A program made the position numbers and the translations under genes. From the NCBI RefSeq assembly GCF_000800805.1, contig NZ_CP010070.1:248001-312000 (forward strand): a DNA stretch of 64,000 bases, given 5' to 3'. This document shows positions 23,318-33,276 of the stretch, one piece after another; the first letter of the stretch is position 1, and each line of letters begins with the position of its first letter. This stretch comes from Candidatus Methanoplasma termitum (GTDB lineage: Archaea; Thermoplasmatota; Thermoplasmata; Methanomassiliicoccales; Methanomethylophilaceae). The notes under the pieces were generated by a model. It ran no database searches and was not told the DNA's origin. It saw only the letters and a list, made by a program, of their open reading frames with translations.

Positions 23318-25096
23318 GTGTCATTGGAGGCGGAATCAACATTTCCATTTCTTTTGAGCATGACAATACTTCTGCTTGTAGCGGGGGCATGCTCAGTTAT
23401 ATTCAAGAAATTGAAGATGCCGCCGATAATAGGATACATCGTGGCAGGAATAATAATCGGGTATTTGTTGTTCAACGGGTACATCTTTCAGGACCAGAAA
23501 GAGATCGCTAATATGGAGGAAAACGTAAAACTCCTCGCGAATATGGGACTGGTCCTGCTGATGTTCGTTGTCGGCATGGAACTCAATTTAAAGAAGCTGA
23601 AGAAATCGGGTGCATTTGCCATAATGGTAGCATTGATACAGATCCCTCTGATGGTCGCCGGCGGATATCTCTTTGGGATCCTTATGGGATGGGGCATGAT
23701 CCATGCGATACTTTTTGGTGCCATCATTTCCGGATCGAGCACGGCGGTCGTGACGATCGTGCTCAAAGAACAGGGGAAACTTTCGAAAGAGGATATAGAG
23801 TCTATTGTCCTTATAACGGTGATCGAGGATGTTGCACAGGTCATCATCCTTTCAATGGCGACGCCTTTGCTCATCGGGGGCTCGATGGAACTTGACTCCG
23901 TTGTGTGGATGATCATAATAATCCTCACGTTCATGAGCGCAGCCGTTGTGATAGGGATAATAACCGTCCCTCGGGCGCTTGAATGGATCGCATCAAAGAT
24001 GCCGGACGAGGTCCTGTTGGTGACGGCTTTAGGGATATGTTTTGCTATGGCCTTGTTATCAGTTGTGATCGGGATGTCGATGGCCATCGGCGCATTCCTA
24101 ATGGGTGTGGTGGTCTCTCAGTCCAGTTCCAGGACCACAATCGAACACGATATAACGCCGATGAAAGACATATTCATGGCGATGTTCTTCATTTCCGTCG
24201 GCCTTCAAATAACGCCGGGCGGCATAATAAACAATATTGTTATGGTGGTGACGATATTCGCGATATATACTATCTTAAAGACAGGCAGCGTGTTCTTTGC
24301 ATACTTCGTCGGCAACAAGACCCTTCGCGTAGGATTCATATCTGCTGTCAGTCTGGTCGCGATGGGAGAATTCGCATTCATAATAGCTTATGCCGGGTTA
24401 GAAGCGGGCGTCCTGTCGAACGATTTCTATACCGCGGTCGTAAGTGCGGCGTTGGTGTCAATGGTCGCTCTGCCGATATTGTCGCACAATGCAACTAAAA
24501 TATGCGATTATGCAGGCACACATGCCCCAAAATCCGTTCTAAGTGCTGCCAATAGGGTGGAAACATTCCGCAACGATCAATATGCAAGGTTGACGCTGAC
24601 CTCAAAACATACAGCATCCAAATTCAAAGAAAAAGTGGTCTATGCCTATGCTTTTATACTTTTGTTAGCTGTGATAGAAGCAATATTCTTCTTTTTCTCA
24701 ACCGACCTGGCAGAGTTCATCAACAGGAACACTGTCAGCATGATCACGTTGGATATAAGCTATACCATCGTACTGATGGTGAATTTTGTCATTGTCGCGG
24801 TCATTCTGTACAAGGTGGTGAGGAACCTCAAATTCGTAGGAAAGGTTCTTCTGGATGCAGAAAGAAAGGCGGGCGTATTGAGCAAACCGAAACGCGCGAC
24901 CTTAAAGGTCCAAAAAGCATTCATCAGAGTGAACAATTGGGCGTTGGCCCTTGTGGTGACTTTTATAATCATCGTTTTGGTGCCGAATGGCGCAGGGATC
25001 ATAGAACACATTTTTGCAATGCTCGGCGGAATGGGATTGATCGGAATATTCTACGCCTATAAGCAAATAACAACACCCACAGGCGGAAAAAGGTAA
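23318..25096 (+). CDS. cation:proton antiporter, CPA2/Kef-type membrane domain
   Basis: 592 residues. The N-terminal about 390 residues form a CPA2-type antiporter with about 11-12 spans (MPPIIGYIVAGIIIGYLL, FVVGMELNLKKLKKSG, ISGSSTAVVTIVLKEQG, FISVGLQI). The region after 430 has no TrkA-N/RCK nucleotide-binding domain; instead about four more spans occur (near 440-465, 480-505, 545-565, 570-585). The start is a GTG at 23318 with an AATATAC element about 20 bases upstream and no ribosome site. Exchange of Na+ or K+ for H+ is inferred from the family. It stands alone. Confidence 0.87.
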   Translation: MSLEAESTFPFLLSMTILLLVAGACSVIFKKLKMPPIIGYIVAGIIIGYLLFNGYIFQDQKEIANMEENVKLLANMGLVLLMFVVGMELNLKKLKKSGAFAIMVALIQIPLMVAGGYLFGILMGWGMIHAILFGAIISGSSTAVVTIVLKEQGKLSKEDIESIVLITVIEDVAQVIILSMATPLLIGGSMELDSVVWMIIIILTFMSAAVVIGIITVPRALEWIASKMPDEVLLVTALGICFAMALLSVVIGMSMAIGAFLMGVVVSQSSSRTTIEHDITPMKDIFMAMFFISVGLQITPGGIINNIVMVVTIFAIYTILKTGSVFFAYFVGNKTLRVGFISAVSLVAMGEFAFIIAYAGLEAGVLSNDFYTAVVSAALVSMVALPILSHNATKICDYAGTHAPKSVLSAANRVETFRNDQYARLTLTSKHTASKFKEKVVYAYAFILLLAVIEAIFFFFSTDLAEFINRNTVSMITLDISYTIVLMVNFVIVAVILYKVVRNLKFVGKVLLDAERKAGVLSKPKRATLKVQKAFIRVNNWALALVVTFIIIVLVPNGAGIIEHIFAMLGGMGLIGIFYAYKQITTPTGGKR

Positions 25097-25108
25097 AAAA
25101 AGAAGTTT

Positions 25109-26284
25109 TCAATCCTCGAACGGGTCTTCGCCGTTGATCATGTCGTTATACATAACGAGCAGTTCATCGGAAGATATGCTTCTGTGAAGCTTTACAGAGC
25201 CCTTCCTGACCCTTTCCAGAAGATCTATCGCTTCCTGATCGGAGAGCTTTATGCCCCTGTGGGACAGGTCGGTGACGATCGTGTTCCTTCCGGAGTGTTT
25301 GCCGATCACTATGCTTCTCTCGAGGCCGACCTCATGAGGATCGTAAGGCTCGTAGTTCTTTGCATCTTTTATTATTCCGTCCGCGTGTATCCCGGCCTCG
25401 TGCGCAAAGCAGTTCGATCCGAGGAACGGCTTGGAGACCCAGATGGGCCTTCCTGCGGCGATCGAGACGAACTCTCCTAGCGGCCTCAGCTTGAGCGGAT
25501 CTATTCCCGTACTTTTGCCGAACAGGTGTTTGCATGCCATCACTGCCTCTTCAAGCGGAGTGTTGCCAGCCCTTTCTCCGATGCCCATCACTGTCGTGCT
25601 GAGGAATCTTGCGCCGGCCTTTACGCCTGCCATGCAGTTCGCGGTCGCCATGCCGAAGTCGTTGTGCGTGTGCATCTCCACTTCGATGCCCACCTCTTTG
25701 ATTATCCTTTCAACTCTCGCAGCGCATGTGAAAGGGTCCTCTCTACCTATGGTGTCGCAATATCTAAGCCTGTCTGCACCGGCATTCTTGGCGGTCTTTG
25801 CGAATTTTATAAGGAAGTCCATATCTGCCCTGGAAGCATCCTCTGCGTTGCATGAAATGTATACTCCGTGGGATTTGGCGTGCGAAACGCATTCATCGAT
25901 CTGCTGAAGGACCCATTCTCTGCTCTTTTTGAGTTTGTGCTGTATGTGAATGTCCGATGAGGACAGAGAAATGGCTACTGAATCGACATCGCAGTCGAGG
26001 CTGGTGTTGATATCGTCAATGTTCGCGCGGTTCCAGCCCAGTATTGACGCGTTGAGTTTCATGCGCGCAATGTGTTTGACCGCTTTCTTCTCGTCGGCAC
26101 CCATAGTGGGTATCCCGGCCTCGATCTGCTGGACTCCCGCTTCATCCAGAAGTTGGGCGATCCTATACTTCTCCACGTTAGAGAATACGATTCCCGCCGC
26201 CTGCTCCCCGTCTCTGAGCGTGGTATCGCAGACGCAAACGTCGTACTTGTTCAATATGTCACGAACTTCATCTGCTGTTTTCAT
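25109..26284 (-). CDS. homocitrate synthase family protein (NifV/AksA-like)
   Basis: 391 residues of the DRE-TIM acetyl-CoA-dependent condensing family: CDTTLRDGEQAAG at residues 19-31 with the metal-binding Asp, GIPTMG, HTHNDFGMATAN metal-binding His pair, and GIGERAGNTPLEE. It lacks the C-terminal LeuA regulatory domain, and its IEAGIPTMGADE segment is more like NifV/homocitrate synthase than isopropylmalate synthase. In methanogens AksA runs 2-oxoacid elongation towards coenzyme B, the likely role if this is a methanogen. A GGGG site lies 7 bases before the ATG, behind a TATATAA promoter. Citramalate or isopropylmalate synthase activity cannot be excluded. Confidence 0.84.
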   Translation of the reverse strand: MKTADEVRDILNKYDVCVCDTTLRDGEQAAGIVFSNVEKYRIAQLLDEAGVQQIEAGIPTMGADEKKAVKHIARMKLNASILGWNRANIDDINTSLDCDVDSVAISLSSSDIHIQHKLKKSREWVLQQIDECVSHAKSHGVYISCNAEDASRADMDFLIKFAKTAKNAGADRLRYCDTIGREDPFTCAARVERIIKEVGIEVEMHTHNDFGMATANCMAGVKAGARFLSTTVMGIGERAGNTPLEEAVMACKHLFGKSTGIDPLKLRPLGEFVSIAAGRPIWVSKPFLGSNCFAHEAGIHADGIIKDAKNYEPYDPHEVGLERSIVIGKHSGRNTIVTDLSHRGIKLSDQEAIDLLERVRKGSVKLHRSISSDELLVMYNDMINGEDPFED

Positions 26285-26327
26285 TTTAATTCCCCTATTT
26301 CTCTATCTGAGAGAGAATATCTACCGG

Positions 26328-26335
26328 TTATATAA
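26328..26335 (-). promoter_or_regulatory. TATA box of the homocitrate synthase gene
   Basis: TTATATAA (same on both strands) lies 44-51 bases before the ATG at 26284. A transcript starting near 26305 would keep the GGGG ribosome site and a short CTCTATCTGAGAGAG dyad. Confidence 0.55.
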
Positions 26336-26414
26336 CAGAATCCTTAGTGTCTGTTCACAATTAAAAGTTTTCTGAGCATTTTATTTGTATATTGAGATTT
26401 TCTGCTAAGGAGGG

Positions 26415-27443
26415 TTACCTTTTATATCTAAGCAGAGCGCCCATCCCGCCGAGCGCCGAAAGCTCTTTTCCCGAATCGTGTTGTCCAGATATGACGAGGA
26501 CCTTTCCCTGCTGCGATTCGATCGTTCGGATCAGGTTGTCAAGGTCCTGTTCTCTGAGTTTTGAATCCAATATCAATAAAGTATCTACGGCTCCGGCATC
26601 TGCCGCGCTTCTTATCTCGTTGGGACCATAGGTCGCAAGCCCGTCCTTGCCGATCTCGCACATCAGTCTCTCGACCGCCTCCATCTCCACGCCGACAGAG
26701 GATTCTCTCAGGATGTTTGCCCCCATCCCGGTCTTGATCAGTTCGTTGACACCCACCATTCCCGATTGTCCGGTGTGGTGTACGTGTATCCCCTTGAATC
26801 CGGCAGATTTGAGTTCCGTTGCAAGGGATTCTTTTTCGAACCCGGGGCCGAGCAGCACTATCGGCATGTTATCTGCCGCAAGAGGCTCTATTTTTGATAG
26901 TATCTCGCTGTGATATCTGTCCTCTTTGGATCTCTCGTCGTATTGTTTCCCGGATCGCATTGATCTGATGGTGGCGATCTCTTTCAGCCCGAACTGCCTC
27001 AGGACAGCGATCGTGGCGTCATCCTGGTCAAGTGAAACGAACAATATCTTCGGTTTTCTGGAGTCCCTTACCGCTCTGTCCAGTCTTTCAAGCTGTGAAT
27101 CCTTCCATTTGGTCTTTGTTATAAGTATGTCGTCACCGGTCTCGAAGATAAGCGTATGATGCTGGCCGATGTCCTGCGGTCCCGTCTCGATGACTCCCAG
27201 GACCCTCAGTCTGATATCGTCCTCGGAGAACTCCATCTTCTCCACCCTTATCCCGAGGGTCATACGCTTTTTCTCCGATCTCTCTGCTCTGAGCTTGTCT
27301 GCGGCCTTTTCTTCCCTTCTTGTTGTAGAGGCGGTGACCAGATCTCCCACCGTAAGAACATTGAAGAGATGCCAGACATCCTCATCTGCCTCCAGCATTA
27401 TCCTAATGTTCCCATTGTTGGCATCCTTATCAAGAATCCGCAT
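26415..27443 (-). CDS. pelA: archaeal pelota, mRNA surveillance factor
   Basis: About 342 residues. Pelota resembles release factor eRF1 without the GGQ motif and helps dissociate stalled ribosomes together with aEF1A and ABCE1. The N-terminal Sm-like domain begins MRILDKDANNGNIRIMLEADEDVWHLFNVL and contains the DLVTASTTRREE segment typical of Dom34/Pelota. The middle domain (about 125-245) and C-terminal domain (about 250-342, ending in the conserved SGKELSALGGMGALLRYKR-like tail) follow in order. I place the start at ATG 27443 (AGGATGG upstream); ATG 27449 is an alternative, and the longer frame begins with a weak TTG. Confidence 0.93.
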   Translation of the reverse strand: MRILDKDANNGNIRIMLEADEDVWHLFNVLTVGDLVTASTTRREEKAADKLRAERSEKKRMTLGIRVEKMEFSEDDIRLRVLGVIETGPQDIGQHHTLIFETGDDILITKTKWKDSQLERLDRAVRDSRKPKILFVSLDQDDATIAVLRQFGLKEIATIRSMRSGKQYDERSKEDRYHSEILSKIEPLAADNMPIVLLGPGFEKESLATELKSAGFKGIHVHHTGQSGMVGVNELIKTGMGANILRESSVGVEMEAVERLMCEIGKDGLATYGPNEIRSAADAGAVDTLLILDSKLREQDLDNLIRTIESQQGKVLVISGQHDSGKELSALGGMGALLRYKR

Positions 27444-27550
27444 GACCATCCTAAAGGCCTTTCTCTTTATCCCTATTTCGTTCAATATCGGATGGTTTGT
27501 CTGCTATCGGACAACGAAGGATATGCAGTGTCAGCACTCATCACAAGCTA

Positions 27551-27560
27551 TTAAATATAA
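27551..27560 (+). promoter_or_regulatory. TATA box of carA
   Basis: TTAAATATAA is centred about 28 bases upstream of the carA ATG with no ribosome site between, so carAB mRNA is probably leaderless. Confidence 0.55.
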
Positions 27561-27583
27561 TTCTTAGCTCTGATTGATTCTCG

Positions 27584-28669
27584 ATGGCGAAAAGTTATTT
27601 GGTTCTCGAGGATGGAAGCGTGTTCGAAGGGGAGCCCTTCGGATACAAAGCGTCTGCAGTCGGTGAGGTCGTTTTTTCAACCGGGATGGCGGGTTATCAG
27701 GAAAGTCTTACCGATCCCTCCTTCAGAGGCCAGATACTTGTTATGACATATCCGCTGATAGGCAACTACGGAATAAACGATGATTATTATCAATCGGACT
27801 GCGTCCACACAAGGGGCCTTGTGGTAAGGGAATACTGCAAGGAGCCGTCACCCATGTACGGCGGACGCACAATCGATGATTTCCTCAAAGCGAACAAAGT
27901 GCCCGGGATATGCGGAATAGACACCAGGGCGCTTGTGATCAAGATCAGGACAATGGGTACGCTGAAAGGTGCAATCACCGAAGACAAGGACGGGATCGAG
28001 AGACTGATCAAAGAGCTCAAACGTATGCCGGCACCGTCCGAGAGCAACCTTGTGGAAGAGGTCTCGGTTAAAAAAATAGAGAAATACAACTACGGAAAGG
28101 AGCTTTGCGTGGGACTCCTGGATTTCGGAGAGAAGAGAGGCATCCTGAGAGACCTTTCACACAGATTCAATGTGACGGTCTTCCCATACGATACGCCTGC
28201 GGATGTGATAATGGACAACAAGGTGAAAGGGATCCTTCTTTCTAACGGCCCCGGGGATCCGTCGCATCCGGCGATATTGAAGACCACTGCAAGGACGGTC
28301 TCAGACCTTTCCACGCAGATACCCATATTCGGGATATGTCTCGGCAACCAGATCACCGGCGTTGCGTTGGGCGGCAAAACATATAAGATGAAATTCGGAC
28401 ACCGCGGAAGCAATCAGCCCGTGAAATACGAGGGCAGAGTATTCATAACGTCCCAGAACCATGGTTTTGCGATAGATGAAAGCAGTCTTGAGGGTAAAGA
28501 TCTGATAGCGAACCAAATAAATGTCAACGACGGCACGGTGGAGGGAATGGAACACACCAAACTGCCGATATTCACTTCGCAATACCACCCGGAGGCATCT
28601 CCCGGGCCGTGGGATACGTCATTCTTGTTCGATAATTTCGCCAAGGCCGCAAGGGAGGCGCACAGATGA
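27584..28669 (+). CDS. carA: carbamoyl-phosphate synthase, small (glutaminase) subunit
   Basis: 361 residues. The N-terminal CarA domain (LVLEDGSVFEGEPFG; TGMAGYQESLTDPS) is followed by a class I glutamine amidotransferase with nucleophile Cys in IFGICLGNQI and His/Glu in QYHPEASPGP. It releases ammonia from glutamine and passes it to CarB to make carbamoyl phosphate for arginine and pyrimidines. The stop overlaps the carB ATG by 4 bases (ATGA). Length is normal and all catalytic residues are present. Confidence 0.97.
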   Translation: MAKSYLVLEDGSVFEGEPFGYKASAVGEVVFSTGMAGYQESLTDPSFRGQILVMTYPLIGNYGINDDYYQSDCVHTRGLVVREYCKEPSPMYGGRTIDDFLKANKVPGICGIDTRALVIKIRTMGTLKGAITEDKDGIERLIKELKRMPAPSESNLVEEVSVKKIEKYNYGKELCVGLLDFGEKRGILRDLSHRFNVTVFPYDTPADVIMDNKVKGILLSNGPGDPSHPAILKTTARTVSDLSTQIPIFGICLGNQITGVALGGKTYKMKFGHRGSNQPVKYEGRVFITSQNHGFAIDESSLEGKDLIANQINVNDGTVEGMEHTKLPIFTSQYHPEASPGPWDTSFLFDNFAKAAREAHR

Positions 28670-31600
28670 GAAAAGAATACAAGAAACTGATGGTGATCGG
28701 TTCGGGCCCCATCGTTATCGGCCAGGCAGCGGAATTCGACTTCTCAGGTACCCAGGCGTGCCGCTCGCTTAAAGAAGAAGGATACGCCACCGTTCTGGTG
28801 AACTCCAATCCCGCAACCATTCAGACAGATACGGACACAGCAGACAGCATCTACATAGAGCCCCTCCAAGTACCCATTATCACAAAGATAATCGAAAAAG
28901 AAGGAGTTGACGGCGTACTTTCGGGAATGGGAGGACAGACGGCCCTCAACATCTGCTCGGAACTCGCAGAGAACGGGACGCTGGAAAGACTTGGCTGCTC
29001 ACTTCTGGGAACACAGCCAGACGCCATCGCAATGTCCGAGGACCGTGAGCTTTTCAAGGAGACGATGGAGAGGATAGGGGAACCCGTACCTCTTAGCAGA
29101 AGCGTGCATACGGTCCAGGAAGCCATCGAAGCGGCGAACATGATCGGGAAATACCCCGTCCTTATAAGGCCCGCATACACGCTGGGAGGGACCGGCGGCG
29201 GAATAGCATACAACGAGCAGGAACTTGTCGAGATATCCGCCAGAGGCCTTGCGTATTCGCGTATCCACCAGGTACTGATAGAGGAGAGCGTCCTCGGGTG
29301 GAAGGAATACGAGTATGAGGTCATGAGAGATGCCAACGACAACTGCATAATCATCTGCAACATCGAGAACCTCGACGCAATGGGGATACACACCGGGGAA
29401 AGCATCGTTTGCGCCCCGTGTCTCACATTATCCGACAAGGACCACCAGAGACTCAGGACAGCCTCGATAAAAGTAATCAGAGCGCTCAATATCGCCGGCG
29501 GATGCAACGTGCAGTTTGCTTTCAACCCCGCGAACGGGGACTACAGGCTGATCGAAGTGAACCCCCGTGTTTCGAGATCGTCGGCATTGGCATCCAAGGC
29601 GACAGGCTACCCCATCGCAAGAGTGGCGACAAAGATAGCGGTCGGCTATACATTGGATGAGATCCCCAACAAGATAACGGGTACAACATTCGCCGCATTC
29701 GAACCGGCGATAGATTACGTAGTAGTAAAGATACCGCGCTGGCCGTTCGATAAGTTCAGGACGGTCGACAGACACCTCGGAACGCAGATGAAGAGCACCG
29801 GCGAGATAATGTCCATAGGAAGGACATTCGAAGAGGCCATCCTGAAAGGATTAAGGTCTCTGGAAATAGGTGTTACCGGTCTCGACAGCATCAACATGAC
29901 AGACGAGGAGATCGAGACAGAGTTCCTTCACGCAACGGACAAGCGCATATTCGCGATAGGAGAGGCGCTAAGAAAAGGCTGGGAACCTGAAAAGATCGCA
30001 GACATGACAAAATGGGACGTATTCTTCGTCAACAAACTGAAGAACATCGTCAACATGGAGAAAAGGATCAAAAGCGAACGTCTTACGAAGGAACTCCTCA
30101 AAGAAGCAAAGCGCATGGGATTCTCCGATGAAAAGATAGCCGAACTCACCAACAAAAAAGAGTTGGAGATAAGGAAAGAAAGGAAATCGCACGGCATCAT
30201 CCCGGTCTACAAGATGGTGGATACATGCGCCGCAGAGTTCAATGCGGGGACGCCATACTTCTATTCCACATATGAATCGTCCACAGAAGTGAAGAAGGAT
30301 GACAAAAGAAAGAAGGTCCTGATAATCGGAAGCGGACCGATAAGGATAGGGCAGGGTATCGAGTTCGATTACTGCTGCGTACACGGAGTGATGGCCCTTC
30401 AGGAAGAGGGAGTGTGCGCCATCATAATAAACAATAATCCCGAGACCGTATCCACGGATTACGACATATCCGACCGCCTGTACTTTGACCCTATTACTAT
30501 GGAAGATGTCCTGAATGTCATCGAAGCCGAGGATATAGACGGCGTAGTGGTCCAATACGGCGGCCAAACGAGCGTTAACCTGGCGGTCGACCTCGAGAAG
30601 GCACTTGCCGGAACGAAGACAAAGATACTCGGAACAAGCCCGGACATGATGGATGTGGCAGAGGACAGAAGAAGGTTCTCCACACTCATGGACGAGCTCG
30701 GGATAAAGAAGCCTAAGTCAGGAACAGGTTACTCGTTCGAAGAGGCAAAAGAGATCGCAGATAAGATCGGGTACCCGGTGCTGCTCAGACCGTCGTATGT
30801 TCTCGGCGGAAGAGCGATGGAGATAATATATTCGGTCGAAGAACTGAAAACATACGTTGAAACGGCCGTCAAAGTGTCCAGGAACCACCCGATATTGGTC
30901 GATGAATATCTAACAGAGGCGATCGAACTGGATATAGATGTTGCCTCGGACGGCAAGGATGTCTACATCGGCGGGATAATGGAACACATCGAGTATGCGG
31001 GCTGCCACTCAGGCGACGCAACAATGGTGCTGCCTCCTTTCACACTTTCAAAAAAAGTGGTCGATGAGGTAGTGGAAATAACGAACAAAGTGGCGCTTGC
31101 ACTGCAGATAAAGGGGCTCATGAACCTTCAGCTTGCCGTCAAAGACGACCAAGTATTCATGATCGAGGCGAACCCAAGGGCATCGCGTACGATCCCGTTC
31201 ATATCAAAAGCCACAGGCATACCTCTGGCAAAGATAGGTACAAAGATTATGCTGGGAAAGACACTGAAGGATTTCGGGCTGTCAGGGTACAAGGAGATAG
31301 ACCATTTTGCCATCAAAGCATCGGTTTTCCCCTTCCTTAAACTCCCGGGCGTAGATTCGATACTCACTCCCGAGATGAAGAGTACCGGAGAGGTCATGGG
31401 TATCGATCAGGATTTCGATATCGCTTACTATAAGGCCCTGGTCGCGGCAGGGAACAAACTGCCGACGGGCGGCGGAGTGTATATCACAGTAAACAACTCA
31501 GATAAGGAAAGGGTCCTTCCCGTGGCGAAAGAGCTTTTGAGCATGGGTTTCCACATTTATGCAACTAAGGGGACATCAACATATCTGAGAGAGAATGGGG

Positions 31601-31872
31601 TCGAGACAACGACCGTCTTCAAGTTAGATGATAATATGAAACCGAACGCGATCGGCCTTATGAGGGAAGGCAAGATAAATCTTATCATAAACACGCCGTC
31701 TCAGAAGTCCGGACCGATAAGAGACGGACATAGGATGAGAAGACTGGCTGTCGAGCTGGAGATCCCATTTCTGACATCCATACAGGGTGCGGATGCCGCA
31801 GTCGGAGCGATCAGCGTAGCCAAGGATCAAAAATTCTCAGTAATGTCCATGAAAGAGTTCCATATGCTCTGA
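28666..31872 (+). CDS. carB: carbamoyl-phosphate synthase, large subunit
   Basis: 1068 residues, full-length. Two homologous ATP-grasp halves are visible: the first begins KLMVIGSGPIVIGQAAEFDFSGTQA, the second near residue 550 begins VLIIGSGPIRIGQGIEFDYCCVH. Each has its RPSYVLGG/RPAYTLGG nucleotide loop (residues about 165 and 705) and NPRxSRSS/NPRASRT metal-binding loop. The last about 130 residues are the MGS-like allosteric domain (KGTSTYLRENGVETTTVFK). It follows carA with translational overlap and ends 1 base before the convergent surface-protein stop. Confidence 0.98.
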   Translation: MRKEYKKLMVIGSGPIVIGQAAEFDFSGTQACRSLKEEGYATVLVNSNPATIQTDTDTADSIYIEPLQVPIITKIIEKEGVDGVLSGMGGQTALNICSELAENGTLERLGCSLLGTQPDAIAMSEDRELFKETMERIGEPVPLSRSVHTVQEAIEAANMIGKYPVLIRPAYTLGGTGGGIAYNEQELVEISARGLAYSRIHQVLIEESVLGWKEYEYEVMRDANDNCIIICNIENLDAMGIHTGESIVCAPCLTLSDKDHQRLRTASIKVIRALNIAGGCNVQFAFNPANGDYRLIEVNPRVSRSSALASKATGYPIARVATKIAVGYTLDEIPNKITGTTFAAFEPAIDYVVVKIPRWPFDKFRTVDRHLGTQMKSTGEIMSIGRTFEEAILKGLRSLEIGVTGLDSINMTDEEIETEFLHATDKRIFAIGEALRKGWEPEKIADMTKWDVFFVNKLKNIVNMEKRIKSERLTKELLKEAKRMGFSDEKIAELTNKKELEIRKERKSHGIIPVYKMVDTCAAEFNAGTPYFYSTYESSTEVKKDDKRKKVLIIGSGPIRIGQGIEFDYCCVHGVMALQEEGVCAIIINNNPETVSTDYDISDRLYFDPITMEDVLNVIEAEDIDGVVVQYGGQTSVNLAVDLEKALAGTKTKILGTSPDMMDVAEDRRRFSTLMDELGIKKPKSGTGYSFEEAKEIADKIGYPVLLRPSYVLGGRAMEIIYSVEELKTYVETAVKVSRNHPILVDEYLTEAIELDIDVASDGKDVYIGGIMEHIEYAGCHSGDATMVLPPFTLSKKVVDEVVEITNKVALALQIKGLMNLQLAVKDDQVFMIEANPRASRTIPFISKATGIPLAKIGTKIMLGKTLKDFGLSGYKEIDHFAIKASVFPFLKLPGVDSILTPEMKSTGEVMGIDQDFDIAYYKALVAAGNKLPTGGGVYITVNNSDKERVLPVAKELLSMGFHIYATKGTSTYLRENGVETTTVFKLDDNMKPNAIGLMREGKINLIINTPSQKSGPIRDGHRMRRLAVELEIPFLTSIQGADAAVGAISVAKDQKFSVMSMKEFHML

Positions 31873-33225
31873 TCAAGCCCCAGTCCTTTTTCTGTATTTC
31901 AGGATAAGCACGACCAAGGCGATGGCCATTATGGCGATTATGATGACCAGTACTATAATGAGCGAAGACAAGCCGCCGCTGCTTTCTGTTTTATAGTCAT
32001 TGGATGTGGTCAAGGTTACGTTTCCGGCAACTTTGAAAGAAACAGAAGCACCATCGCACGGGGTGCCGTTCATGTACATAGTCGGCAGGGGGGCGTCCCC
32101 GACAGCCTTCATGCTGATGGTAAAGGATGTGTTGTAAGGTGCCGCGATCACTCCCTGAAGCTCCGTCGTTACACCGTTATTCCCTATCTTGACCCACTTT
32201 ATGCTGTCATCCTTCGAAAGAGTTACATTGTAGATCTTGTTGGATACTTCGCCGTATATCGAAGTGTATCCCGGGGTCCCTATCTGTATGGCGGAATCCG
32301 GGGACAGTACATTGCCGCCCGCGTCCTTCCATTTTTCAACAACGCAGTCTATAAGATTATCTGTCGGCGGAAATACCAATGTTCTGTTGCCCGTAATGGA
32401 TTTGTATTCGGTCGCATACGCATATTTATTGTCAAATATGAACTTGGTGAGAACAACAGAGTATTTGATGTTCGATTTATTGAAACCCGCTTCGCCATAG
32501 ACAATCACACATGCTGTTGGATCCAGGGTGACCACTCCGGACACAACAGTGCTGCTGCTCATATCGGTAGTGAAAGAAGCACGGATCCCCACGGTCAAAA
32601 CATCGGCCACTCTGAAAGCGCTTCCGGTGGAGATATTAAGGGTTCCGGTGATCGAAGCGGTGACAACATCTACTGCAGAGTAATTGAATATAGATACATC
32701 GCCTACTTTCATCGCTCCCCCGACCCACAGTTTTCCGTTTCCGCTGAAAATTAGATAACTTTCTTTTTGCAGACCAACGTTCAGGGTCCCTCCGCCATAG
32801 ATGTTCACCGTACCTGTAACAGTAGCAGTTTTTTTGTTAAGGTCAGTTGAGTTTCCGTTATTCTCGATAGTAAGGCAGCCGCCGTCGACAACGGAAACGA
32901 TGCCTTTTATGCTTAGATCGCCGGTTGAGATCAACTCTCCGCTCACAATAAGTACTGAGCTGCGCTGAACGGTCAATGAAAAGCCCATGTCTTTCAATAT
33001 GACGCCTTGGTTTATGGTAAGATCATCAGAGATCGAGGCATCGCTTCGCATTTCTATTGTGTCTCCGCTGACGGCATTTTCGAGAGCGGCCGCAAGATCG
33101 AACTGATCCGCGCCCAGCGGAGAAGCAGTGCTTTGTTCATTATCGGCGTCCGTAACAAAGGACACTGTTCCGACTATACCAAACAGCAAAACGATCCCAA
33201 CTGATACCAGAATGACCTTCTTCAT
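31873..33225 (-). CDS. secreted beta-helix-like surface protein with C-terminal anchor
   Basis: 450 residues. Signal peptide at about 3-26 (VILVSVGIVLLFGIVGTVSFV), then a region of regular short beta repeats at about 60-250 with Gly/Thr/Val alternation (LTINQGVILKDMG, LIVSGELISTGDL, TVTGTVNIYGGGTLNV), typical of a right-handed beta-helix. A small Ig-like or Flg_new-like part follows, then one C-terminal span (LIIVLVIIIAIMAIALVVLIL) and a KYRKR tail. Same overall design as the giant protein at 13621. Substrate or adhesion role is not determinable from sequence. It is the convergent neighbour of carB. Confidence 0.8.
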   Translation of the reverse strand: MKKVILVSVGIVLLFGIVGTVSFVTDADNEQSTASPLGADQFDLAAALENAVSGDTIEMRSDASISDDLTINQGVILKDMGFSLTVQRSSVLIVSGELISTGDLSIKGIVSVVDGGCLTIENNGNSTDLNKKTATVTGTVNIYGGGTLNVGLQKESYLIFSGNGKLWVGGAMKVGDVSIFNYSAVDVVTASITGTLNISTGSAFRVADVLTVGIRASFTTDMSSSTVVSGVVTLDPTACVIVYGEAGFNKSNIKYSVVLTKFIFDNKYAYATEYKSITGNRTLVFPPTDNLIDCVVEKWKDAGGNVLSPDSAIQIGTPGYTSIYGEVSNKIYNVTLSKDDSIKWVKIGNNGVTTELQGVIAAPYNTSFTISMKAVGDAPLPTMYMNGTPCDGASVSFKVAGNVTLTTSNDYKTESSGGLSSLIIVLVIIIAIMAIALVVLILKYRKRTGA

Positions 33226-33276
33226 TGCAATCCCACAACTTAGTGTATGGAAATGCAGGAATATAAAATAAACTAT

